Source: an uncultured Amylibacter sp. (GTDB lineage Bacteria > Pseudomonadota > Alphaproteobacteria > Rhodobacterales > Rhodobacteraceae). From it: a stretch of DNA of 64,000 bases. The stretch is taken from assembly GCA_905181935.1 (NCBI GenBank), contig CAJIZV010000003.1, positions 570,001-634,000 of the forward strand, given 5' to 3'. Numbering within the stretch: the first letter of the stretch is position 1; the number at the start of each line of letters is the position of its first letter. The notes under the pieces were generated by a model. That model was not told the DNA's origin, ran no database searches, and was given only the letters and a program-made list of their open reading frames with translations. A program made the position numbers and the translations under genes. Below are positions 31,388 through 40,430 of the stretch, one piece after another.

Positions 31388-32038
31388 TTATTCTTCAGCG
31401 GCTGCCTCTGGAGTTTCGCCTTCAGCTTCATCTGTTGTCTCATCATCATCTTCATCATCAGAAGACTCACCTGGTTTTGCAATATTTGCAATCACAAAGT
31501 CACGATCTGTAATAACAGGCCGCGTACCTTCAGGAAGAGAAATATCAGAAATATTTAAAGTTTGACCAATTTCAAGATTTTCTAAATCAACTTCGATATA
31601 ATCAGGAATATCGCCAGCAGTAACCATAAGCTCAACTTCAGAGCGTACAACTGTTAATGTTCCGCCCTTCTTTAGGCCAACACTTGTTTCTTCGTTTAAA
31701 AAGTGAACTGGGATATTCATGTTAATACGACTATCGCGTTTTAGGCGTAAAAAATCTATGTGTGTTGGTAGATCTTTAACAACGTGGCGTTGTACACCTC
31801 GACAAACAGCGCGAACATCGTCAGCGCCTTCAACTTTTAAATTAAATAGTGTTGACATAAAGCCACCATCTTTTAATTTTTTAAACAAAATATTGAACGG
31901 GATAGTTACGGCTTGGGGCTCTACGCCACCGCCATATACAACACCTGGCACAAGGCCGTCACGACGTGCTTGACGGGCGGCTCCCTTGCCTGTCCCCGCG
32001 CGCGGCGTCAATTCTAGATCAGGAATTTTTCCTGCCAT
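31388..32038 (-). CDS. rplY: 50S ribosomal protein L25/Ctc
   Basis: 5S-rRNA binding protein of the two-domain CTC form, 216 residues. N-terminal L25 domain ([24 protein letters not shown]), C-terminal TL5-like domain, and an acidic tail ([17 protein letters not shown]). Own terminator downstream. Confidence 0.96.
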   Translation of the reverse strand: MAGKIPDLELTPRAGTGKGAARQARRDGLVPGVVYGGGVEPQAVTIPFNILFKKLKDGGFMSTLFNLKVEGADDVRAVCRGVQRHVVKDLPTHIDFLRLKRDSRINMNIPVHFLNEETSVGLKKGGTLTVVRSEVELMVTAGDIPDYIEVDLENLEIGQTLNISDISLPEGTRPVITDRDFVIANIAKPGESSDDEDDDETTDEAEGETPEAAAEE

Positions 32039-32312
32039 GATAATTCTCCATAAGTTAAGGCCATCCTCCAGGGTGTATGACCATTGAACGCGCCGTATAA
32101 GGCAGATTTAAACTGATGTGAAGGGATTTTTCTGATAATTCTTCATAATAAGTATGCTATAAATCTTAAAAAGCGATAACTGACCTTCAGCTTTTTTCAT
32201 TATTAATTTATTTTACTAATTTTATATATATTTTAAAGTGTGCATAATAAATAATTGTTACATGAATTAATTTAGATCAGTGCTATGAAAAGTGTAAATG
32301 TATTATTTTTAC

Positions 32313-33476
32313 TTATTCCCAATGGCCCCGAAAGTCTTTCGGGATAAGTAGATTGTCTCGGCTCATATCTTGGATATTACGTTCGCCACATAAAGCTATT
32401 GTTGTATCTAGTTCCTTGTTGATAATATCTAATACTTTGGTAACGCCAGGTTGACCCATTGCACCTAACCCATAAATAAATGGCCTACCAATCATTACAC
32501 CTTTAGCACCTAATGATAGAGCTTTTGCAACGTCTTGACCTGACCTAACGCCTCCATCCATCAAAACTTCAATCTGGTCTCCTACTGCATCTATTATATC
32601 TGGAAGTGATCTAATGGATGAAAGAGCTCCATCCAACTGACGTCCACCATGGTTAGATACAATAATTGCATCAGCACCTGTTTTTACCGCCATCTTGGCA
32701 TCTTCTACGTCTTGAATGCCTTTTAATATAACTTTGCCACCCCAGCGTTTGATAATCCAATCAAGATCATTCCAGCTTAACGTACGTAAAAGTGTCTTAG
32801 CTGACCATTCTGATAAACTTGTTAGGTTTTCGACACCAGTTGCATGGCCAATAATGTTGGCAAAGCCATGTCGTTTAGTTCCAAGCATACCCATGCACCA
32901 TTTTGGTTTAGTAGCCATATTTATAAGATTTTTAACTGTTAACTTAGGGGGGGCTGTCATTTGATTTTTAATGTCTTTGTGTCGCTGGCCCAAGATTTGC
33001 AAATCTAGTGTAATAATAAGTGCTGAACAATTTGCTGCTTTAGCCCTATCAATAAGATTTTTTATAAAAGGTATATCGTTCATGCAATATAGTTGAAACC
33101 AAAAGGGTTTGTTCGTATTGGCTGCAACGTCTTCGATTGAACAAATAGACATTGTGGATAGTGTAAATGGAACACCAAAATCTTGAGCTGCTTTTGCCGC
33201 TTTAATCTCTCCATCTGCGTGTTGTAGACCTGTTAGGCCAATTGGTGCCAAAGCAATTGGCATGGATATATTTTCACCAATCATTTGTGAAGTTGTCGTT
33301 CGATTCGAAATATCTACGGCTACTTTTTGACGGAAGTATAATCGATTAAAGTCGCTAGAGTTTTCACGAAAAGTTTGTTCGGTCCATGATCCACTTTCCG
33401 TGTAGTCATAAAACATTTTTGGTACTCGGCGCTTATAAATAGGCTTGAGGTCGTTAACTGTTGTGATAAATGACAT
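32313..33476 (-). CDS. FMN-dependent alpha-hydroxy-acid dehydrogenase, LldD-like
   Basis: A 387-residue flavoprotein of the L-lactate dehydrogenase/glycolate oxidase family. FMN and catalytic residues: SNHGGRQLDG (catalytic His and Arg), LMDGGVRSGQD, MIGRPFIYGL. The LldD-like insert with the YTESGSWTEQT N-terminus fits L-lactate dehydrogenase (quinone). Mandelate or another 2-hydroxyacid cannot be excluded. Monocistronic in this context. Confidence 0.88.
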   Translation of the reverse strand: MSFITTVNDLKPIYKRRVPKMFYDYTESGSWTEQTFRENSSDFNRLYFRQKVAVDISNRTTTSQMIGENISMPIALAPIGLTGLQHADGEIKAAKAAQDFGVPFTLSTMSICSIEDVAANTNKPFWFQLYCMNDIPFIKNLIDRAKAANCSALIITLDLQILGQRHKDIKNQMTAPPKLTVKNLINMATKPKWCMGMLGTKRHGFANIIGHATGVENLTSLSEWSAKTLLRTLSWNDLDWIIKRWGGKVILKGIQDVEDAKMAVKTGADAIIVSNHGGRQLDGALSSIRSLPDIIDAVGDQIEVLMDGGVRSGQDVAKALSLGAKGVMIGRPFIYGLGAMGQPGVTKVLDIINKELDTTIALCGERNIQDMSRDNLLIPKDFRGHWE

Positions 33477-33573
33477 TAGTTTCTCTATTGGTAAATTTAT
33501 ATTACCAAATTATCATAAGGTATAAGTAGCGTCAATTCCGCAGAGTTTATTAGGTTTTCTTAGCCATACTAAT

Positions 33574-34365
33574 TCAAGCACTATGGGCTCCATCGGCCAA
33601 AGTTTTAACGAATGATAAAACATCTGAAACAGTCTCGCCAGCTGCAATTTTTGAAACAATTGCAGATCCTACTACAGCACCATCGGCTTGACTTGCCATA
33701 TCACGTGCTGCTTCTGGAGTATTTATTCCAAACCCAACAACAATAGGAAGATCAGTACTTTCTTTTAAGCGATTAATTTCTACTCCTACGGCTTTTGCAT
33801 TTGCAGAACCTGAACCAGTTACCCCTGTAACTGCAACATAGTAAATAAACCCACTAGTATTTGGTAAAAGTTTAGGCAATCGCCGTGCGTCTGTAGTTGG
33901 AGTAGCCAAGCGGATGAAATCTAGTCCTGCTTTTCCTGCGGGAATACATAATTCAGCATCTTCTTCAGGGGGTAAATCAACAACAATTATTCCATCTACA
34001 CCGGCTTTCTTTGCATCAACCAAAAATTTCTCAACACCATGATTATATATAGGATTATAGTATCCCATTAGAACAATGGGCGTAATATCATCAGTTTTGC
34101 GAAAGTTATCAACCATAGATAAAGTTTTATTTAAAGTCATCCCACCTGCTAATGCACGCTGGCCAGCTAATTGAATAGTTGAACCATCAGCCATTGGGTC
34201 TGTAAATGGTGCACCTAGTTCGATGATATCTACTCCAGAAGCTGGAAGCCCCTTCAATATCTCTAAGGTTGTGTCATAATCTGGATCTCCTGCCATGATA
34301 TATGATACAAAAGCTGATTTTCCTTTTGATTTTAGGTCAGCAAACTTGGTGGCAATACGAGTCAT
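33574..34365 (-). CDS. trpA: Tryptophan synthase alpha subunit
   Basis: Cleaves indole-3-glycerol phosphate to indole. 263 residues: [13 protein letters not shown], catalytic Glu in [16 protein letters not shown] and the conserved Asp, and phosphate loop GFGINTPE. The frame continues 36 codons upstream, but the ATG at 34365 follows AGGAAAG and matches the family start. trpB is not adjacent here, so the trp genes are split. It is divergent from ychF. Confidence 0.96.
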   Translation of the reverse strand: MTRIATKFADLKSKGKSAFVSYIMAGDPDYDTTLEILKGLPASGVDIIELGAPFTDPMADGSTIQLAGQRALAGGMTLNKTLSMVDNFRKTDDITPIVLMGYYNPIYNHGVEKFLVDAKKAGVDGIIVVDLPPEEDAELCIPAGKAGLDFIRLATPTTDARRLPKLLPNTSGFIYYVAVTGVTGSGSANAKAVGVEINRLKESTDLPIVVGFGINTPEAARDMASQADGAVVGSAIVSKIAAGETVSDVLSFVKTLADGAHSA

Positions 34366-34492
34366 GATAATGAACTTTCCTAATTTAAAAAATCTTTGCT
34401 GTAAAATTGGGGCAAATTCAAGAGCTGGATTACTTGACCTTTGCCCCATTGAGCAGATAGATGCCTCAAACATTATTTAAAGGTAGAAAATT

Positions 34493-35590
34493 ATGGGTTT
34501 CAAAACAGGTATTGTCGGTATGCCAAATGTTGGCAAATCAACACTCTTTAACGCGTTAACCCGTACAGCGGCTGCGCAGGCTGCAAATTTTCCCTTTTGT
34601 ACAATTGAACCTAATACTGGGGAGGTCTCTGTACCAGATGAGCGGTTAAGTATCTTATCTGAAATTGCAGGCTCAAAAACAGTAATACCTGCGCGGATGA
34701 CTTTCGTAGACATTGCGGGTTTGGTTAAGGGAGCATCTAAAGGTGAAGGTTTGGGAAACCAGTTTTTAGCAAATATTCGTGAATGTGATGCCATTGCCCA
34801 TGTTTTGCGTTGTTTTGATGATGACGATGTTACTCATGTTGATGGACGTGTGAACCCAATTGAAGATGCAGATACGATAGAGACAGAGTTAATGTTGGCT
34901 GACTTAGAAAGTATTGAAAAACGCTTGAAGGGTTTAGTACGTAAACTCAAAGGGGGTGATAAAGATGCTGCCATGCAAAATGATCTGCTTGAACGTGCAA
35001 AAGCCGCAATTGAAACTGGTAAGCCTGCGCGTACCTGTTACATTGCTGAGGATGAAGAAAAGCAATGGAAATTACTTACCTTATTAACTGCAAAACCTGT
35101 ATTATTTGTTTGTAATGTTGAAGAAGACAACGCTGGTGAGGGTAACGCACATTCTGCGGCTGTAGCTGAAATGGCTACTGCGCAAGGAGCAGCATCCGTA
35201 GTGATATCTGCAGCTATAGAGGAAGAAATTAGTCAACTTGAAGCTGAAGAAGCAGGACTGTTTTTGAACGAACTTGGTTTACAAGAGGCTGGGTTGGATC
35301 GCTTGATTGCAGCAGGCTATGAATTGTTGAGCTTGCAAACATATTTTACAGTAGGGCCCAAAGAAGCGCGTGCTTGGACTATTCACAAAGATACATCTGC
35401 GCCACAAGCCGCCGGTGTCATTCACGGTGATTTTGAGCGAGGCTTTATCAGAGCTGAGACCATAGCTTATAATGATTATGTTGAATGCCAAGGGGAGCAA
35501 GGCTCTAAAGAAAAAGGAAAAATGCGCGCAGAAGGTAAAGGTTATAAAGTTGCAGATGGTGATGTTTTACACTTCTTATTTAATACTTAA
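34493..35590 (+). CDS. ychF: Redox-regulated ATPase YchF (OLA1 family)
   Basis: A 365-residue Obg-type P-loop protein preferring ATP: G1 GMPNVGKST, G3 DIAGLVKGASKGEGLG, altered G4 NVEE (in place of NKxD), and a C-terminal TGS domain (TYFTVGPKEARAW, GVIHGDFERGFIRAE). It interacts with ribosomes. Stands alone, divergent from trpA. Confidence 0.97.
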   Translation: MGFKTGIVGMPNVGKSTLFNALTRTAAAQAANFPFCTIEPNTGEVSVPDERLSILSEIAGSKTVIPARMTFVDIAGLVKGASKGEGLGNQFLANIRECDAIAHVLRCFDDDDVTHVDGRVNPIEDADTIETELMLADLESIEKRLKGLVRKLKGGDKDAAMQNDLLERAKAAIETGKPARTCYIAEDEEKQWKLLTLLTAKPVLFVCNVEEDNAGEGNAHSAAVAEMATAQGAASVVISAAIEEEISQLEAEEAGLFLNELGLQEAGLDRLIAAGYELLSLQTYFTVGPKEARAWTIHKDTSAPQAAGVIHGDFERGFIRAETIAYNDYVECQGEQGSKEKGKMRAEGKGYKVADGDVLHFLFNT

Positions 35591-35653
35591 TAGATTTGAA
35601 TATTTTGTTCATGCTAAATTATAAAATATATACAACTCACTTACCTATTACTT

Positions 35654-36340
35654 TTATCCTAAAATGTGTTCCAAAGTTTTAGGGTGTGATTGCCTAACTC
35701 CTCCTTTTATGTCGGCATAAATTTCAATAGTTGAATCAATTTCATTTAGGTTGCGATGTGCAGATAGAATTTTTGGGGTGGTCATTCACATAAAATTTTT
35801 TAATTCTAGTTGGAATTCTATTTAAAGGCCCAATTCTTAGCCAGATACTTTCAATTATGAGTATAATGAGCTGTTATGAATTTGGGTATAAATTAATTTA
35901 TAAAATTACTAATTTAAAAAGATTTTTTAGTTGCTATTTTCTTTTTCCACAACATTACCAGTTTTTAAATCTAAATTAGACAAACCATTTATTAAATGAT
36001 TTTTAGAAAAAGTTAGAACCGTATATGTAGCATGAAATTCTAATGTTAAGTGTAATAATATGAGTTCTTTAAGTTTAATTGGTGTTATTTGGGCTGCAAC
36101 AATACGTTGGTTTGGTAGAACTTTTAATTCATGCTTAGTTAATAGGCGCCGCAATGCTTTTCTTACAGGTGTTGGGCTTGTTTCCAGTGCATCTGCAAAA
36201 GCACTAATAGTCATGGGGTTTCCAAGTAATGCTAATCACAAAATTATAGTTTTTCGTAATTGTTGATAAATATACTCTTGTATTGTTATATTTTCTGAAC
36301 GATTTTTTTTAGAAAAAGTTGGTCTACCTTTTAGTACCTA
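35654..36340 (-). pseudogene. Decayed GntR/FCD-family regulator
   Basis: Minus-strand remnant of a full GntR regulator. The N-terminal winged helix reads ENITIQEYIYQQLRKTIIL, then an in-frame TGA where the family usually has Gly, then GNPMTISAFADALETSPTPVRKAL. The frame stops at 35927, just inside the FCD domain. Further down, FCD-like pieces appear in other frames: IESIWLRIGPL near 35850 and SAHRNLNEIDST to a stop at 35654. Internal deletion, frameshifts and a nonsense codon show it is inactive. It lies upstream of and divergent from the polyamine aminotransferase gene it may once have controlled. Confidence 0.78.
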
Positions 36341-36448
36341 GGTTTGATAAGTTTATTAGCTTCTTTTAAAAATTCACTATTTAAAAAATGATTTGACTAA
36401 TCGTACATTAGTAACGCAAAATTCTAAAATTATATCATGAAATTAAAC

Positions 36449-36461
36449 TTGTGATACAATT
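36449..36461. promoter_or_regulatory. TTGTGATACAATT element before aminotransferase
   Basis: Imperfect palindrome TTGTgatACAA, 51 bases before the start of the aminotransferase gene. The core TGTGATAC recurs upstream of the plus-strand glutamine-synthetase-like gene. It could also be read as an extended -10 box (TACAAT). Confidence 0.4.
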
Positions 36462-36511
36462 TGAGAACTGCCAAGTAAAGATATTGGTTCTAGCCAAAAA
36501 GGAGATGGAAA

Positions 36512-37903
36512 ATGAACAAAATAATTAATCATCTGCCAACGGCAGAACTCCAAGCATTAGATGCTGCACACCACATGCATCCTTTCACAGCTAATGCTGA
36601 ATTAGCCCAAAAAGGGGTTCGAGTAATTACTGCTGCTAATGGTGTGATGTTGACAGATTCAGATGGTATCCAAATTTTAGATGGTATGGCAGGTCTTTGG
36701 TGTGTAAATATTGGTTATGGGCGCAAAGAATTAGCAGATGTTGCATATGCTCAAATGCAACAATTGCCGTATTATAATACTTTTTTTCAAACGAGCCATG
36801 TTCCTGCAATTGCATTGGCAGCAAAGTTGGCTGAAGTTTCACCAGAAGGCTTTAATCATACTTTCTTTGCTACGGGTGGATCTGAAGCAAATGACACTAA
36901 TATTCGAATGGTACGGCACTACTGGGCCGCTAAAGGTAAACCTACTAAAAAAATTATTATTAGTCGTGAAAATGGATACCATGGATCAACCATGGGAGGT
37001 GCGTCTCTTGGTGGTATGAAGGGCATGCATGCGCAGGGCGGTTTGCCGATTGCTGATATCTCTTATATTGGCCAACCTGATTGGTATAATGAAGGTGGAG
37101 ATATGTCTCGGGAAGAGTTTGGCCTCAAGCGTGCGCGCGAATTAGAAGCTAAAATTTATGAATTAGGTGAAGATAAAGTAGCTGCATTTATTGCTGAACC
37201 TGTTCAAGGTGCAGGCGGTGTTATTGTGCCTCCGGAAACTTATTGGCCGGAAATTCAGCGAATTTGTGATGAACATGAAATTTTATTAATTGCTGATGAG
37301 GTAATTTGTGGTTTTGGCCGAACAGGCCATTGGTTTGGAACTGACTATTATGGAATACGTCCACATATTATGACAATAGCTAAAGGGTTATCTTCGGGAT
37401 ATGCGCCTATAGGTGGCTCAATGGTTTGTGATGAAGTGGCTAATGTTGTAAACCATGCTGGTGATTTTGCACACGGTTATACATATGGGGGCCACCCAGT
37501 AGCTGCTGCTGTTGCATTGGAGAATTTACGCATTATTCAAGAAGAGAAAATGATTGAAAATGCTGTGGCAGATACAATTCCATATCTTCAAGAAAAATGG
37601 CATGCATTGGGAGATCACCCTTTGATTGGTGAGACTAATATGGTTGGATTTATGGGCTCCCTAGTAATGACACCGGATAAGGCTTCACGATCTAGATTTT
37701 CTGCTGATGCAGGTACTGTTGGACTGGTTGCCCGTGGTCATAGCTTTGGAAATGGATTAATTATGAGGCATGTTGGTGATCGAATGATCATATCACCCCC
37801 AATCAGTATAACTCGTTTGGAAATAGATAAACTTATTGATATAGCATTTAAATCATTGGATGAAACTTTAGCTGATATTAAAGAGCAAGGTTTATATAAG
37901 TAA
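36512..37903 (+). CDS. Class III aminotransferase, polyamine:pyruvate type (SpuC-like)
   Basis: A 463-residue PLP enzyme: ATGGSEANDTN phosphate loop, ENGYHGSTMGGASLGG, IADEVICGFGRTG (Asp) and the PLP lysine in TIAKGLSSGYAP. N-terminal HHMHPFT and overall similarity fit putrescine/spermidine:pyruvate aminotransferases, which convert terminal amines to aminoaldehydes. Taurine or beta-alanine pyruvate transaminase is a possible alternative. AAAGGAGAT ribosome site. Neighbouring agmatinase, ligases and PuuB support polyamine use. Confidence 0.88.
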   Translation: MNKIINHLPTAELQALDAAHHMHPFTANAELAQKGVRVITAANGVMLTDSDGIQILDGMAGLWCVNIGYGRKELADVAYAQMQQLPYYNTFFQTSHVPAIALAAKLAEVSPEGFNHTFFATGGSEANDTNIRMVRHYWAAKGKPTKKIIISRENGYHGSTMGGASLGGMKGMHAQGGLPIADISYIGQPDWYNEGGDMSREEFGLKRARELEAKIYELGEDKVAAFIAEPVQGAGGVIVPPETYWPEIQRICDEHEILLIADEVICGFGRTGHWFGTDYYGIRPHIMTIAKGLSSGYAPIGGSMVCDEVANVVNHAGDFAHGYTYGGHPVAAAVALENLRIIQEEKMIENAVADTIPYLQEKWHALGDHPLIGETNMVGFMGSLVMTPDKASRSRFSADAGTVGLVARGHSFGNGLIMRHVGDRMIISPPISITRLEIDKLIDIAFKSLDETLADIKEQGLYK

Positions 37904-37977
37904 CTTTAGTACTATTTCTTTGCCGCCTCTCAATGAGGGTACACCATTTTTATTATTCGTAAGTCTAAGTTTTGTAA

Positions 37978-38946
37978 TTACAAGCGACCAATTTCTTTTC
38001 CTTGAGCACCTTTTTTTTGTGCCAATAAACATAAAAAATCATGTGCAACAGTTGCTGCTGCAAGTGCGGTGATTTCACTTACATCATAAGCAGGTGAAAC
38101 TTCAACTACGTCCATTCCAATTAAGTTTAATTCACCCAAACCTCGTAATAATTCTAACCCTTGCCAAGTAGCGAGGCCGCCAATAACTGGTGTGCCTGTT
38201 CCTGGAGCAAAAGAAGGGTCAAATCCATCTATATCCCAGGAAATATATACTGGTGTATTTCCTGCGCGGGCTTTTATTATATTTAGGGTAGCATCGATTC
38301 CATTACGATGTACCCAAGGTGACGTTAAAATTTCAAAGCCTGAGTCTGAATTGTTATATGTTCGCAATCCAACTTGAGTTGACTTAGTTGCATCGATTAT
38401 GCCTTCTGTAACTGCACGCCCAAACATAGTGCCATGATCCATTCCGCCGTTGTCTTCCCAAGTATCGCAATGCGCATCGAATTGAATTAAGGCAATCGGG
38501 CCATATTTTTCTGCATGGGCTTTTATTAAAGGATAAGAGATGAAATGGTCACCTCCAAAAGTTAACATTTTTGTTTCTGCTGCTAATATTTGTTTTGCGT
38601 GATCTTCTATGGCTTTTGAAATAGTTTCAGGGTGATGGGGATCAAGGAAACAATCGCCATAGTCTACAATCGATAAGTTATCAAAAAGATTAAAACCAAA
38701 AGGAAAGGCGTCCAGCTCTGCTAATTGTACGGATGCTTGGCGAATGGCGCGTGGGCCTAGTCTACATCCTGGGCGGTAAGTGACTGCATTATCAAAAGGG
38801 ATACCGCTGACGGCAACATCTACGCCGTCTAAGTTTCGAGTATACTTGCGACGTAAAAATGATAATGCGCCGCCGTAAGTCATCTCGCTGTACATTCCAA
38901 CGGTTTCATTTGAGCGAAATGCAAAGTCACCTTTTTTATCTGTCAT
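37978..38946 (-). CDS. speB: Agmatinase
   Basis: Hydrolyses agmatine to putrescine and urea. 322 residues with the Mn sites GGDHFIS, QFDAHCDTW and SWDIDGFDPSFAPG. N-terminal VAVSGIPFDNAVTYRPG and C-terminal VEVSPAYDVSEITALAAA are SpeB-like. It lies 8 bases downstream of the glutamine-synthetase-like gene in the same direction, so the two form a unit that makes and then gamma-glutamylates putrescine. Confidence 0.92.
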   Translation of the reverse strand: MTDKKGDFAFRSNETVGMYSEMTYGGALSFLRRKYTRNLDGVDVAVSGIPFDNAVTYRPGCRLGPRAIRQASVQLAELDAFPFGFNLFDNLSIVDYGDCFLDPHHPETISKAIEDHAKQILAAETKMLTFGGDHFISYPLIKAHAEKYGPIALIQFDAHCDTWEDNGGMDHGTMFGRAVTEGIIDATKSTQVGLRTYNNSDSGFEILTSPWVHRNGIDATLNIIKARAGNTPVYISWDIDGFDPSFAPGTGTPVIGGLATWQGLELLRGLGELNLIGMDVVEVSPAYDVSEITALAAATVAHDFLCLLAQKKGAQGKEIGRL

Positions 38947-38954
38947 GATAATTC

Positions 38955-40310
38955 CTATAATCTGCTGAGATATGTTTTATATTCTATTGGTGAAATCTCT
39001 GCGGTTAGTTGTGCTATCTCATCTCTACGTAAAGTAGTGTAGATGTCTCGATAGTTTTTACCAAATACTTTTGCTGCCAAATCTGAAGTGGCAAAATTTT
39101 CAACACTTAGAGCCCAGTTTGTTGTTAGTGGTACAGCGGGTGGAGCATTTTTATCCTCAAGAGGTAGCGGAGGCTCTTCCTTGGCTTCTATTCCATGAAG
39201 AATTCCAGCTAAAATGGCTGCAAAAGCAAGGTAAGGATTTACATCTGCACCACAAATTCGATGCTCTAGTCGTGCACTTGATCCATTTATTTCAGGTAAT
39301 CTTATACCGGCATTGCGATTATCTATACCCCAATCAGGGGCGCAAGGTGCAAATCCTCCTAAAAAGAAACGACGGTATGAATTTAAATGAGGCGCAAAGA
39401 TTGCTTGGAATTCATTCATTGTATTTAATACACCTGCAACTGCATGTCGAAGATTGGGAGCTATTTTACCATCAGAGGAATTGAAAATATTTTTACCTTT
39501 TTCATCTAAAACCGATGCATGTAAATGCATTCCATTGCCTGGGTGATTGGCATACGGTTTAGCCATAAACGTTGCTTCCATATTATGTTTTGCAGCAACG
39601 CCACGAACAATACGCCGAAATAGAATTGCTGTGTCAGCTGCTGCCAATACATCTTCAGTATGGTGGAAATTAATTTCAAATTGACCAGGGCCAAATTCTG
39701 CTATCATTGTATCAATTGGCAAGCCCACAATATAGGAAGCGGTTTGAATAGCCCGCAGTAAACTCTCTGATCGTGACAAAACTTCTAAGTCATAATTCTG
39801 TGCGTCAGGTGTTCCATCTAATGGTGTGGGCGCGTCACTAATGTTTTTGCGTTTATTGAGAAGGTAAAACTCCAGTTCACAAGCTACGACAGGATTTAAG
39901 CCCTTAGCGTTAAATTGATCTAAGATCAGTTTGAGAATCTGTCGGGGTGACAGTTCTGAAATTGAACCATCCATTTCATGCATTTCAACTAAAACTTGGG
40001 CTACATTTCCTTCAGCCCATGGAACGGGCTTTAAAGTCCCTAGAATTGGCCTGAGAACGCCATCAGGATCACCCTGTACGATTCCAAGGCCTGTAGCAGG
40101 TAATTCAAAACCAAATATGTTTGGTGCGTATGTTGATAATGGAATGCGAACCTGATTATCAATTAATTTAGGTATTTCTGAGGAAGGCAACCATTTGCCA
40201 CGCAAAACTGCATTTAAGTCGCATAGCATTAAATCTATGCGCTCAGGGACACCATGTTCAGTGCAATATGTGTCGTACTCAGTTTTAAAACCAGTCATTA
40301 GTCCCACCAT
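38955..40310 (-). CDS. puuA: Glutamine synthetase family ligase, PuuA-like (copy 1)
   Basis: A 451-residue type I glutamine-synthetase homologue: CELEFYLL (metal Glu), EFGPGQFEINFHH, NGMHLHAS, RLEHRICGADVNPYLAFAAILAG. In this context it is probably gamma-glutamylputrescine synthetase, joining glutamate to putrescine with ATP. A start four codons downstream (40298) with weak GGTGGG is also possible. It is divergent from copy 2, with the shared promoter region between. Confidence 0.85.
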   Translation of the reverse strand: MVGLMTGFKTEYDTYCTEHGVPERIDLMLCDLNAVLRGKWLPSSEIPKLIDNQVRIPLSTYAPNIFGFELPATGLGIVQGDPDGVLRPILGTLKPVPWAEGNVAQVLVEMHEMDGSISELSPRQILKLILDQFNAKGLNPVVACELEFYLLNKRKNISDAPTPLDGTPDAQNYDLEVLSRSESLLRAIQTASYIVGLPIDTMIAEFGPGQFEINFHHTEDVLAAADTAILFRRIVRGVAAKHNMEATFMAKPYANHPGNGMHLHASVLDEKGKNIFNSSDGKIAPNLRHAVAGVLNTMNEFQAIFAPHLNSYRRFFLGGFAPCAPDWGIDNRNAGIRLPEINGSSARLEHRICGADVNPYLAFAAILAGILHGIEAKEEPPLPLEDKNAPPAVPLTTNWALSVENFATSDLAAKVFGKNYRDIYTTLRRDEIAQLTAEISPIEYKTYLSRL

Positions 40311-40391
40311 TTTGCTTATGTATATCTTTTAAAAACAACTAAACTATATTTAGTTAAACCTTAATATCGAATTTTCTGGTACATGTCCAAA

Positions 40392-40405
40392 AATGTGATA
40401 CCATT
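40392..40405. promoter_or_regulatory. AATGTGATACCATT element in divergent GS promoter region
   Basis: Imperfect palindrome with the same TGTGATAC core as the element before the aminotransferase, located between the two divergent ligase genes, about 26 bases before the copy 2 start. An alternative reading is a -10 box (TACCAT). Confidence 0.4.
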
Positions 40406-40430
40406 TTTGTAATTATTTATGATGGATCCT

